Notes under the pieces: generated by a model
The model's database searches: none
What the model was told of the DNA's origin: nothing
Seen by the model: only the letters and a program-made list of their open reading frames with translations
Made by a program: the position numbers and the translations under genes
Shown: positions 50,189 through 58,723 of the stretch, piece after piece
Position numbering within the stretch: the stretch's first letter is position 1
Layout: each line of letters opens with the position of its first letter
Origin: Pedobacter xixiisoli
Lineage (GTDB): Bacteria > Bacteroidota > Bacteroidia > Sphingobacteriales > Sphingobacteriaceae
Length of the DNA stretch: 64,000 nucleotides
Direction of reading: 5' to 3'
Assembly: GCF_900215335.1 (NCBI RefSeq)
Contig: NZ_OCMT01000001.1
Span: forward strand, 744,001 to 808,000

Positions 50189-51581
50189 TGTTGTTTTCAA
50201 AATCATCTTCATTAAATAAAATCTCCGCACAAATTAGCGTGCCGGGAAAATATTGAGGTACAAATTTAACGAATTTTGAGTCAGGTTTGTTTGTAATATC
50301 TCCTTCGTTATTAAAAGTCATGTATTGAAATTGCTCTCCGCTGACATTCTTTGTTATAATATTGTAAGTGCCATCAAAAATAATTTCAGTATTTCCAGAG
50401 ATTATTCCTAGTCTCGAAGTATTATCTGTTAATATTTCCCTGCCACGAAGTTTAAAAAAACTATCAATAAATCTTATAGAGCCATTACCTCTTTTCTTGT
50501 AAATTTTCGGGTCAGTACTTGTGATTCCTTCTTGTAATGAATAGAGAGTCCACAACGTCTGCTCCTCGAAGTTTTTATTCGAAAATAGTTTACGCTTGTT
50601 ATATCTTTTCGATAGCGCTTTCATCTTTTCTATGCTGTTTAAATTTAGGCAATTTGGGTCTTTAAACTTCTCGTAAATGCTTTGCCCGAAATTCATTATC
50701 ACTAATCTGAAAACTCCAAAATGTTGTTCATTATCATTTTTTTCTACGAAATAACCAATAGAGAACCTGTAGTTAAGTGAAGAATGTTCTTCCGCATTAA
50801 TTAGTATTTCACTTATAACAACACATAAATCTTCTATTTTATCGCCTGATAGCTTTCTATTTAGACGACCAAGACAATTTAAAACATAGTCAACTAAATT
50901 TGTAGTATCGACATCTTTTCTGCCAATTGTTTTTCTGTTTTTACTTAAGCTGTTATGTATACAGAGTTTATAAGATTCTATATCACCGTATCTAATAAAA
51001 TTATTTGCATGTATAACTGGAGAACCGACAGAAAATAACATTTTTCTGACGTCCTCGTTTGTTACATTATCACCTTTTACTTGCCTAACTATAGGCATTA
51101 ATTTCTCATAGCTTCGACACCGTTTGTAAAAGGTAATTATGTCTTTTAAAATCACATCGAAGTATATTTGGGCATCTAATCCGATATGCTCACAATGTGT
51201 ATAGTCTATTGAGACAAAATGACTTTTCTGTAAAAGCATAACCGATACTACAAATCTTACAAATTCGTAACTCTCAGCTGGTTTATCAATCAAAGAAAAT
51301 GTTTTTGGAACATAAAGAGGGTGGTTGTATAATAATGGCGAAAAGTCTAGCTTATCAATGTAAATGTGCGAATCTTCACACTCAAAAATTAAATATTTCA
51401 AATTTTTGGGTAAAAATGTAGTTAGAACATTATAGTAAGAAAAGTCCTTTTTAAGTATCTTATTAAGCTCTATACTTTTAGCATTAACACGATGCCTGTT
51501 AGCTGCTCGTTTTTTCTCGCTTTTTTTTCTTCTTCGATAGCGTTTTAATTGGATATAAATGTTTGATTTTTTGAGCTTCAT
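50181..51581 (-). CDS. GHKL ATPase with N-terminal STAS-like region
   Basis: A 466-residue protein. After a very basic start (KRYRRRKKSEKKRAANRHR), residues about 105-150 resemble a STAS strand-helix unit (SHFVSIDYTHCEHIGLDAQIYFDVIL). Residues about 245-380 form a GHKL/HATPase domain: N box E258-ILIN262-AEEH266, then VIMNFGQSIYEKF (an N in place of the usual D of the G1 box), and RGNGSIRFIDSF (G2 box). There is no phosphoacceptor His domain, so it is not a classic histidine kinase; it resembles anti-sigma-type kinases that pair with STAS proteins. It is first of three overlapping genes inside the tRNA-Arg element. The role of the operon is unknown. Confidence 0.78.
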   Translation of the reverse strand: MKLKKSNIYIQLKRYRRRKKSEKKRAANRHRVNAKSIELNKILKKDFSYYNVLTTFLPKNLKYLIFECEDSHIYIDKLDFSPLLYNHPLYVPKTFSLIDKPAESYEFVRFVVSVMLLQKSHFVSIDYTHCEHIGLDAQIYFDVILKDIITFYKRCRSYEKLMPIVRQVKGDNVTNEDVRKMLFSVGSPVIHANNFIRYGDIESYKLCIHNSLSKNRKTIGRKDVDTTNLVDYVLNCLGRLNRKLSGDKIEDLCVVISEILINAEEHSSLNYRFSIGYFVEKNDNEQHFGVFRLVIMNFGQSIYEKFKDPNCLNLNSIEKMKALSKRYNKRKLFSNKNFEEQTLWTLYSLQEGITSTDPKIYKKRGNGSIRFIDSFFKLRGREILTDNTSRLGIISGNTEIIFDGTYNIITKNVSGEQFQYMTFNNEGDITNKPDSKFVKFVPQYFPGTLICAEILFNEDDFENNNG

Positions 51582-51828
51582 TTAGATTTGTAAGAGGTGT
51601 CTAAAGCCTCTTTTTATTTAAAAAATATAAACGCCTAATATAATAAAAATAAAAAACGATAAACATGGTTTTGGAAGACGCTTACTAAAACTTTATGTCG
51701 TAGCTTGATTAGCAACCCTAAAAATTGATAATTTTAAATTAACTTCTCAGACTTCACCGCTACATACTACTAAACTGAAATACAACACTTGCTATCTATC
51801 ATCTAAATTGAACAATTGTAGCCTCTTG

Positions 51829-52773
51829 CTACGGAATTAAGGTGTTTGCAAATGTAGTCGCTCGTAAATTATAATTTTGTGATATTTGAATTAAATTACT
51901 GTCTAATTCTCTTATTATAACTTTGTTGTTTTTACATAGGTTTTTCCATTTGATTTGTACGCTGTTAATGACTTCTTCATAGTATTTTTCATTACCATAT
52001 TTTCGCATAAGTAATTTGAAACGCTCAATAGCTTTAGGAGCTGCATGTCTACTTTGCATTGGCCAGTATTTCGGATTCCGGTAGTTAGCTAAAGCAATTT
52101 TTTGACGAGTTTTAAGTTCTTTTAAATCAATCGATTTGTCATCGACTAAGATTTGATTTAGCGTGTCTAAAAGGTCTTGTCCTAAAGTAGTTAAGTTTGT
52201 AAGAGTTAGGTCTGACAAATTATATATTTTTAATTTATTTAAAGCCCTAGATTTTGTAACTTTTTTTTCTATTCTCAAAAGGTTAAAAGGTAATTTACAC
52301 AGTTCACTTTTGTCATATAATTTTATCCCCCAGTCTGTGAAATAGTGTTCAAAGCCAAACTTTTTTATTTTGCTTTTTATTCTGTCTAATGGTTGATATT
52401 TTAGACAAATGAGACGTTCTAAAAACTCTTTAGGGGCAAAGTCCGTTTCAATATTAACTCCGTATTCCATTTTTAGAACTTTCCAGTTTTCCACCGATAC
52501 ACCAAATTTTTCACACAGGCACCTAATGCTGTCGGTAAGTTCGGCGTATGAAAAGTTAGTATAGTTATTGCCTTTCCAAAATTTATGTAAGCTTCCGGTT
52601 ATGTGTAGCCTACCAGATGTATATAAAGTTATTTTTAGTCCCTTGTCAACCGCAACATCAAACCTAGATTTTATATCTGCCGTGTAAATATTTACAGGTC
52701 TGATAAAGTCAAATCTATCTAATAGCTCTTCTGGATTTGGGTGTATGGTTTCTAGCTTTATCCAGTCTATCAT
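51829..52773 (-). CDS. Candidate replication initiator of the element
   Basis: A 314-residue protein. It starts MIDWIKL and contains LHITGSLHKFWKGNNYTNFSYAELTDSIRCLCEKFGV, then LKMEYGVNIET and DWGIKLYDKS, phrases I associate with replication proteins of small Bacteroidota elements and filamentous-phage-like Rep proteins. I cannot point to a certain HUH or catalytic Tyr motif, so the call rests on style and position. It overlaps the upstream HTH gene by 4 nt (ATGA), a layout common for xis-rep pairs. 247 nt of non-coding DNA separate it from the GHKL operon. Confidence 0.5.
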   Translation of the reverse strand: MIDWIKLETIHPNPEELLDRFDFIRPVNIYTADIKSRFDVAVDKGLKITLYTSGRLHITGSLHKFWKGNNYTNFSYAELTDSIRCLCEKFGVSVENWKVLKMEYGVNIETDFAPKEFLERLICLKYQPLDRIKSKIKKFGFEHYFTDWGIKLYDKSELCKLPFNLLRIEKKVTKSRALNKLKIYNLSDLTLTNLTTLGQDLLDTLNQILVDDKSIDLKELKTRQKIALANYRNPKYWPMQSRHAAPKAIERFKLLMRKYGNEKYYEEVINSVQIKWKNLCKNNKVIIRELDSNLIQISQNYNLRATTFANTLIP

Positions 52774-53054
52774 TTTTTGTTATTTTCAATTTTTAAAGCT
52801 GCATCTACTTCTGATTTTATAAAGTATACGGTACGTCCAGTTTGATAAAATTTGAAAACACCACGTTTTTTATAGGCGTGTATAGTTGCTTTGGTTACTT
52901 TAAGATATTCCGCTAATTCCGATATTGAAAAGGTTTGCTCATTGTCTTTTGAAGTAGTTTCTGGGATTGATGAGGCAATTGCTGCGGCCACACTATTTTT
53001 AATGATTTTTTCTAAACTATCAATATCGATTGAAGTTAAAATGATATTTTCCAT
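52770..53054 (-). CDS. Excisionase-like helix-turn-helix protein
   Basis: A 94-residue protein. The C-terminal half is a MerR/HTH_17-type winged helix: FSISELAEYLKVTKATIHAYKKRGVFKFYQTGRTVYFIKSEVDAAL. Such proteins act as excisionases or as regulators of element genes in Bacteroidota. It lies between the integrase-side hypothetical and the replication candidate, with which it overlaps by 4 nt. Direct excision activity is inferred from position. Confidence 0.8.
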   Translation of the reverse strand: MENIILTSIDIDSLEKIIKNSVAAAIASSIPETTSKDNEQTFSISELAEYLKVTKATIHAYKKRGVFKFYQTGRTVYFIKSEVDAALKIENNKK

Positions 53055-53153
53055 TTGCTTATAAATTTGTATTGCAAATGTATTATCGTAATATATTATA
53101 CTTGATTATCTTGGTTAGAGAGATTAGAACAGTTAGAATAAGTTCTAATTTTT

Positions 53154-53858
53154 CTAATCATTTTTAGTAAAGGGAGGTATATTTGGTAAACCCGCAGCTC
53201 TTGTTTTATGATTGTCTGCTGTTGCTTTGCTTATCTCCACCTTAAATGTATTCCGACAGATTTCACGATATTCATGTGTTGTAGGTCTTCGTTTGAAATA
53301 GCCTTTTTCAAACAACGATATTATAGTGCTATAGAAATGACCTTTAGCGGAAGCTCGTTTATCAATGAGTATGTAGGTTTCCTTATCAATTAAATTAGCA
53401 TTAACTAAAATTTCTATTATCTTTTTAAACGCTCTATCGTAAATCACAGCATCTTCTAAAATCTTGTAATTTTTTTTGGGTTCAATAATTGTTTTTTGAT
53501 TGCTCAATTCAGATATAAGTATCGGGAGCCATCTTACTTCCATCATTCTTTTTAACAAAAAGTACGCTGAAACTGATAGAAACACTATTTCTGTTTCGTG
53601 ATTTGTAGAAATTTTATAATTTCTATGAAACTCAATACTATATTCATACTCTTTTATCGCATCTTCTAATCTTAATTTTAAGCGAGGTATAATCGCATTT
53701 ACGCCTATTACATTAAAATCGTCTTTTATATCCATTATTTCCTTAACAATTTCGTCGGGAATTTTTATATATTCTGCTTCCAGTAATTCATTGTGGTTCG
53801 GGAATTTAGCTTTAAAAAAATCTAATGTATCTTCTATAACGGATATGTATTTTTCCAT
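53154..53858 (-). CDS. Hypothetical protein next to the integrase
   Basis: A 234-residue, mostly helical protein with no motif that I can name. The C-terminal part (FYSTIISLFEKGYFKRRPTTHEYREICRNTFKVEISKATADN) looks conserved and may bind DNA; the N-terminal part is a charged helical stretch. It starts 3 nt after the integrase stop and so is in the same transcript. Genes of this kind often accompany integrases in Bacteroidota elements; the role is unknown. Confidence 0.6.
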   Translation of the reverse strand: MEKYISVIEDTLDFFKAKFPNHNELLEAEYIKIPDEIVKEIMDIKDDFNVIGVNAIIPRLKLRLEDAIKEYEYSIEFHRNYKISTNHETEIVFLSVSAYFLLKRMMEVRWLPILISELSNQKTIIEPKKNYKILEDAVIYDRAFKKIIEILVNANLIDKETYILIDKRASAKGHFYSTIISLFEKGYFKRRPTTHEYREICRNTFKVEISKATADNHKTRAAGLPNIPPFTKND

Positions 53859-53861
53859 AAT

Positions 53862-55193
53862 CTATAACCCTAATTTCTTTAACGTTTCTGCCAATAAGTT
53901 TGCTTTGTCCTCATTATTCGCTCTAATGTATTTCAAAAAACTTGTTTCTGTTTTATGCCCTGTGGCACTCATTATTAGCATAGGCGGCACACCTGCTTTA
54001 AACATATTGGTGGCATAACTACGTCGACAGCAATGCGAAGTAATTAGGTTGTATAGGGGGTGAAAACTTTCGTTTTTGATGTTGCCTCTAGTATCAGTTA
54101 TTTTTCGTTCTTCTGTTAAACCAGCAAGTTTAGCTACCTCCTTTATATAATCATTAAATTTTTGATTGGATAGAGTAGGCAAGTTGCTTAGATACTTGTT
54201 TAGAACAGGTCTCAAGCGGCTCATAATTGGAATAGTTATTCTACCCCCTGTTTTGACTTGCTTAACGTTGATAAAGTTATTTTCAATGCTTTTAAGCTCT
54301 AACGTGTTAAAATCACTAAAGCGTAACCCTGTATAGCATCCAATTAAGAAAAGGTCTCTAACCTTGTCTAATGAGGCATAACTCAATTTTTCTACTCTAT
54401 TTCCCTTTTTTAAATCTATATGTTTTTTGTAATCCGATAAATCTAAACTGGCGATTTTATCAATCTGTTCTAATGTCAAATAAATTGTATCTGCTTCGTA
54501 GCTAGGTTTAACAAAATCTTTTGATTTAAACGCTGTGGAGCCAATTTCATTCATTGCCATTTTTATGTCCTTTACATATCCAGCAAAAGTGCTTACTTCT
54601 TTTTTTTCAACGTCGTAGCAATAGAACCTAAAATCTTCGTAGAAAGCTTTGTTTATTGTCTCAAAATGTAGAGTATTTATTTTATTATGCTTCATGTATC
54701 TTTTTAGTGCTGATACAGTAATGCCATAATTTTTAATTGTATTTCGTGTATATCTATTCCCTGCACTTTTACCGCTGGAGATTAAACGTTTGCCACTAGT
54801 GCTGTCGGCAATTATTTGCTCCAAATAAGTAATAAGATTATGCTTAATTTCTGGAGTTGGGTCTGGCTTAGCTGGCTTAGGTTTATAGATTAGGTCTAGT
54901 TGCTCCCTAACATACTTTACTGTTAATTCATCTCCTTTGGCTGCGGTTACTATATTAACAGCATCTAATGCAATATCTGCTAACCGCTTATTATGTTGCT
55001 CTCCGTAGGGTGCAATTGTTTTGACTGGCTTAATATTGGTGCTAGTATTGCATTTAGGCTGAAAGTGTTTTTCATTAACGCTTACTTGTGTATGGTACTT
55101 TAGCCTTTGTCCGTTAAAGGAGTACATCATTTTTATCGCTTGTGTATCTCTTGCACTTTTAGCAGTATCTAGATAGAATTTAGGTTTAGCCAT
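53862..55193 (-). CDS. int: Tyrosine recombinase (integrase) of the tRNA-Arg element
   Basis: A 443-residue phage-type integrase. The N-terminal 100 residues form an arm-type DNA-binding domain, a SAM-like core-binding domain follows (about 115-215), and the catalytic domain has the full set: R291 (GCYTGLRFSDF), K314 (VKTGGRI), H387-x2-R390 (SHCCRRSYATN), H413 (ATGHKT) and nucleophile Y422 (FLKYIRA). It should cut and join at the 15-bp repeat in tRNA-Arg. The gene starts 170 nt from attR, reads into the element, and is followed after 3 nt by a hypothetical gene. All catalytic residues are intact, so the element may still be mobile. Confidence 0.95.
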   Translation of the reverse strand: MAKPKFYLDTAKSARDTQAIKMMYSFNGQRLKYHTQVSVNEKHFQPKCNTSTNIKPVKTIAPYGEQHNKRLADIALDAVNIVTAAKGDELTVKYVREQLDLIYKPKPAKPDPTPEIKHNLITYLEQIIADSTSGKRLISSGKSAGNRYTRNTIKNYGITVSALKRYMKHNKINTLHFETINKAFYEDFRFYCYDVEKKEVSTFAGYVKDIKMAMNEIGSTAFKSKDFVKPSYEADTIYLTLEQIDKIASLDLSDYKKHIDLKKGNRVEKLSYASLDKVRDLFLIGCYTGLRFSDFNTLELKSIENNFINVKQVKTGGRITIPIMSRLRPVLNKYLSNLPTLSNQKFNDYIKEVAKLAGLTEERKITDTRGNIKNESFHPLYNLITSHCCRRSYATNMFKAGVPPMLIMSATGHKTETSFLKYIRANNEDKANLLAETLKKLGL

Positions 55194-55362
55194 ACTGTAC
55201 CCGATTTAATTTAAAAGGTACAATATTAGGTACAGTTTTTTCTAAATCCTATTTTATTTAAATTTATTTTAACACACGTATAAAGGCTTTATTTCGCTAA
55301 TAATGGTGTTTTTTGCTTTCAGTATTATATTTAGATAAACTTAAAGCATTTCGAAATCGTGT

Positions 55363-55377
55363 TCCTGTTGGGGGTAC
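55363..55377. repeat. attR of the tRNA-Arg element
   Basis: TCCTGTTGGGGGTAC is identical to 47212-47226. Just inside it (55350-55362) TTTCGAAATCGTG recalls the T-loop TTCGAATC, as expected if the element's own attP imitates the tRNA end. A serine-recombinase remnant lies directly outside. Confidence 0.85.
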
Positions 55378-55402
55378 TAATCAGATTTATTTCGAATTTT
55401 TG

Positions 55403-55435
55403 AAAGGATTGCTTGTTGAAAAGTAATCCTTTTTT
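55403..55435 (+). terminator. Displaced original terminator of tRNA-Arg
   Basis: Arms AAAGGATTGCTT (55403-55414) and AAGTAATCCTTT (55421-55432), with one G-T pair, enclose GTTGAA and are followed by TTT. Before insertion it would have stood just downstream of the tRNA; now it lies 26 nt beyond attR and inside the frame of the recombinase remnant. Confidence 0.55.
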
Positions 55436-56211
55436 GTTGATTTTCAGTATGTTGTCCTGAAGTATTGGGTCGATAAAATTTGTTCGAAATAAACCCCTAT
55501 CCCATACAAGATTATCTTTGAACATTCCCCTGATTAAAGTGTGTTTTTGTATGACGTTGCTCTTGTCATAGATTAAAAATAGGTTTTTGAGGTAGGGAAG
55601 CAGCTTTTCGACAATATCCTTTTCCGATTTTATCCTTGGTTTCTCCTCGGTGTTCAAACTAGCTTCTGTCAACCTCTTTTCCTGCTGCAACTTCTTGAAC
55701 CATGTCTGGTAGGTAGTCGCATCGATTTCCTCGTTGACAAGCCTTTCTTCTAGCTTGTAGATCTTCTCGTTAATGGTTATCAGTTCTGCCTTCAATTGTT
55801 TCTGCCGTTCGTTCTTTAGTTTGACAGGTTTTTGCAACATCACCTTAGAAGTTTCACCGTGTTTTTTCTCGAGTTCGGCGATTTTCATCAATGCCTCTGG
55901 AAGGTTTCGACTGAAACGGTCATGGTCTAGTACGATGACAAATTGGATCTTGCCCTTATATTTATTTAGATAGGCCTCTAGGGCGAGATAATCTCGACGG
56001 TCAAAAGTATAGCTGCTTTCGCCATTGTCCTTGAAAACATCCAGCACCGTAAGATTGTTGCGCCTGCAATATTCCCTAACGGTAGATTCTTGGTATTCAA
56101 GAGATTTAGATTGATCTCTTGAGCTTAATCGCATGTACCCTAAAGCATTCATAGTTCCTCCTTGATAAAAATTTCGACGATTATTCTTGCTATTAAAGTT
56201 AGCAATTTTTT

Positions 56212-57468
56212 TTCGTCGCGAGACAGCTTGGAGGCAGGCTCAGTAGGCTGTTGAGGGAAAGGTTGGAGAGGGATATCTTCAATGAGGAGAACGAGACTTT
56301 TCCGCAGGAAGAGCGTCTGCTGGAGAACGAGTACTCCATCAATCTTCCGGCAAGGTATCGATTGGGGAAGGACTATCGGGACAGCTATATCAACGTGGTC
56401 AATCCCTTTCGGGGAATGTTGATCGCGGGTACGCAATAAACTGCGGATGTATCAGGGAAACTACGCCATTGCGCCGAAGTTCTATGTGATCAACTTTGAT
56501 GATCTACAGCGGACGCATCGCTGCAACCCGCTCTATCCGGAGAACATGCAGGATATTACCGATGCCACAGAGGCTTCTAGAACCATCATGATGGGGCTCA
56601 ACCGGGACTGGATCAAGAAACAGGGGGATTTCTTTGTAGAGAGCCCGATCAATTTCCTTACGGCCTGCATCTGGTACCTGAAGAGATACTAGGATGGCAG
56701 ATATTGTACGCTACCCCATGTGATCGAACTGATGCAGTCTGATTATGACCGTCTTTTCGCTGTACTGGAAACGCAAGAGGAGATCAAGGTGCTGATGAAT
56801 CCGTTCATTTCCGCCTACAAGAGTGATGCTATGCCACAGTTGGAGGGGCAGATCGCCTCGGCCAAGATCGGATTGGCCAGGCTGGCCTCGCCACAGCTGT
56901 ACTATGTGCTCAGTGGAAATGACTTTACGCTCGATGTCAACAATCCAAAGGAACCGAAAATTGTCTGCGTGGGCAATAATAGTCCGAGGTGATTACAGGG
57001 GTTGTGGGCAACATCATCAGTGGACAGGTCACGGGAACTACGGCCAAGACGCTGTCCGAGAACTTTGGCAAGATTGCCCAGCAGAAGGATTCGATGAGCA
57101 TTAATTCCTCGGATACCTCTGTGACCAAGTCCACGCAGATGGACTATGCTATTCCGGCAAGCAAGATCGCAACGTTATCATCGGGTGAATTCGTTGGGGT
57201 CGTGGCGGACAATCCCGAACAGAAGATCAAGCTGAAGATGTTCCATAGCGAGATACAGAATGACCACCGGGCCATTGCCGATGAGGAACAGGGCTACGTA
57301 TCCATTCCAGTGGTAAAGAAGGTAACCGAGCACGATGTCCAAGAAAATTACCTGAAGATCAAAAGGGAGGTGGAAGAATTGATGGATATTGTGCTTTCGG
57401 TAAATGGGCATCTTCAGACCAGTCGTGAAGACATCAATGTCGGCAGAAATAGCGCCATATCTTTATAG
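56212..57468 (+). pseudogene. mobC: mobC conjugal coupling-protein remnant in four pieces
   Basis: Successive fragments match Bacteroidota MobC (VirD4/TraG-type coupling protein): ERLERDIFNEENETFPQEERLLENEY and YRDSYINVVNPFRG (to 56439), then MYQGNYAIAPKFYVINFDDLQRTHRCNPLYP to IYLKRY-type text (56447-56692), then IELMQSDYDRLFAVLET to PKIVCVGNN (56720-56992), then GVVGNIISGQVTGTTAKTLSENFGK to the end (56989-57468). They are in different frames or separated by stops. Deletions removed the Walker A region (after NPFRG) and the Walker B region (before VVGNI). GC content is visibly higher than in the host genes. It is a dead relic of a conjugative element. Confidence 0.78.
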
Positions 57469-57656
57469 CCTTTTCCTCGTCCAAAACGACAAGGCATCCA
57501 GGGTGCACAGCTGTTTTTGGGCTGCTATATAGCAATAACTTGGACAATGGCCATCAAGATCTATAAAAAAGCGATCTGATGCGAGGGATGCGCTGGAGTT
57601 CTAATGGCGCAAAGAGCAGACAGAAGCTGGGTGTAGGAGAGGTAGGGACACAGGTT
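57469..57656. other. Non-coding debris after the mobC remnant
   Basis: This 188-nt, fairly GC-rich stretch has no continuous frame and no recognisable fragment. It looks like decayed mobile-element DNA. Confidence 0.35.
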
Positions 57657-57884
57657 CTACGCTATTGTGGATCCAGAAAAAGAATAGAATCCATAGGCTG
57701 TCCCATAGATTCGGGCATAGGGTGAGGCATGCAGGGGATTTTCGCTAATGTCAAATTCCCCTTTGGGAATTGACCAGGCAGCTAGGTCCCTGTTTTTCCA
57801 AAATGGGCCACCCGGGTGGACCAGAAGAACTTCTATGGTTCTTTGAACGCTACGGTAGAGAAGGATGCCTGCACTCGCTTTCAT
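57657..57884 (-). pseudogene. NUDIX hydrolase remnant
   Basis: The 75-residue frame begins as a NUDIX protein of the diadenosine-phosphate/ADP-ribose kind: KASAGILLYRSVQRTIEVLLVHPGGPFWKNRDLAAWSIPKGEFD (in pieces). The Nudix box (GX5EX7REUXEEXGU) that should follow is gone; instead there are about 30 unrelated residues before the stop. The start overlaps the exonuclease III stop by 4 nt (ATGA), showing that it was the second or third gene of a repair operon before being cut. Confidence 0.75.
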
Positions 57885-58660
57885 GGCCCATCATTTAGTT
57901 CAATCCATACGGGTGCATGGTCGCTTGTTTTTTCCCATCCGCGTACATGGCCGTCTACGCCCCCAGTGCTCAACCTGTCCTTTATGGTCGGGCTGAGCAG
58001 GAAATGGTCGATCCTAAGCCCGGCATCCCTACCGTAGGCATTGCGGAAATAATCCCAAAAGGTATAGATCTTTTCGTTGGGATAAAGTGTACGGATGGCA
58101 TCGGTCCATCCCTGGTCAAGTAATTTTTCGAAAGCCCTACGGGTTTCGGGCCTGAACAGTGCATCGTCCAGCCAACGCTCAGGCTTGTAGACATCCAGGT
58201 CGGAGGGGATGACGTTAAAATCTCCGATAAGCAGCACGGGCAGCTTTTTTTCCAGCAGCATGGCCGCATGTTGCTGTAGCCTTTTGAACCATTGAAGTTT
58301 ATAATCGAATTTTGGCCCAGGTGCGGGATTTCCATTGGGCAGGTAAAGACAGCAGATGAGCAATCCATGTACCAAAACCTCCAGATAGCGTGACTGCCCA
58401 TCGTCCTGGTCACCAGCCAATACATTGCTGATCTGTCTCATATCCTGGTCCTTCGATAGGACGGCTATGCCGTTCCAGCTTTTCTGCCCATGCCAAATGG
58501 CATGGTAACCCACCTCTTCAATAGCCTCGAGCGGAAATTTTTCCTGTGGTGCCTTGAGTTCCTGTAGGCACACGATATCAGGCTGGGCCATGGCCAGCCA
58601 ACGTAGCAGGACGGGAAGCCTGCCATTTATTCCGTTGACGTTATAGGTTGCTATCTTCAT
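57881..58660 (-). CDS. xth: Exonuclease III family AP endonuclease
   Basis: A 259-residue enzyme. The ATG at 58660 is chosen because it begins the family's invariant MKIATYNVNGING; an upstream Met would add unrelated residues. Catalytic blocks are complete: YNVNGI, CLQELK (metal-binding Glu), LLIGDFNVIPSDLDVYKP, RIDHFLLSP and KTSDHAPVWIEL. It cuts DNA 5' of abasic sites and removes 3' blocks. It is transcribed with the NUDIX remnant behind it and probably with the 47-residue gene 63 nt upstream. It seems to be the only intact enzyme gene in this GC-richer region. Confidence 0.93.
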   Translation of the reverse strand: MKIATYNVNGINGRLPVLLRWLAMAQPDIVCLQELKAPQEKFPLEAIEEVGYHAIWHGQKSWNGIAVLSKDQDMRQISNVLAGDQDDGQSRYLEVLVHGLLICCLYLPNGNPAPGPKFDYKLQWFKRLQQHAAMLLEKKLPVLLIGDFNVIPSDLDVYKPERWLDDALFRPETRRAFEKLLDQGWTDAIRTLYPNEKIYTFWDYFRNAYGRDAGLRIDHFLLSPTIKDRLSTGGVDGHVRGWEKTSDHAPVWIELNDGP

Positions 58661-58723
58661 TACAATGTTTTGACAGGTATTCGAGTGAATATTTAATGCC
58701 GTACCCATCAACTGATGGACATA

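Larger units (their letters stand above)
47226..55377. mobile_element. Integrative element in tRNA-Arg, about 8.15 kb
   Basis: Bounded by 15-bp direct repeats, one in tRNA-Arg and one beside an intact tyrosine integrase gene that reads inward from the right end. Gene order from the right: integrase, hypothetical, excisionase-like HTH, replication-protein candidate, GHKL ATPase, STAS-like protein, membrane protein, a second membrane protein, XRE regulator (opposite strand), secreted protein. The first four are a backbone for integration and maintenance; the rest is cargo. There are no conjugation or phage structural genes, so it would depend on a helper for transfer (satellite or mobilisable island). 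The element is visibly AT-richer than its surroundings. Confidence 0.85.
55331..56152 (-). pseudogene. Serine recombinase with internal deletion
   Basis: The 273-residue frame starts like a resolvase: GYMRLSSRDQSKSLEYQ with the catalytic Ser pair and DHDRFSRNLPEALMKI with the catalytic Arg. After EKKHGETSKVM it jumps to KLKNERQKQLKAELITINEKIYKLEERL, the coiled-coil C-terminal region of large serine recombinases. The middle recombinase domain, about half of a usual 500-residue protein, is missing although the frame is kept. The last 16 codons lie in attR and the element, so the integration event also changed its C-terminus. It is probably inactive. Confidence 0.75.

Noticed and set aside
47226..55377. 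Prophage
   Set aside because: No capsid, portal, terminase, tail or lysis gene is present; the content fits a small integrative island.
56149..56436. 95-codon minus-strand frame
   Set aside because: It lies antisense to the mobC remnant, which has clear homology-like text on the + strand.
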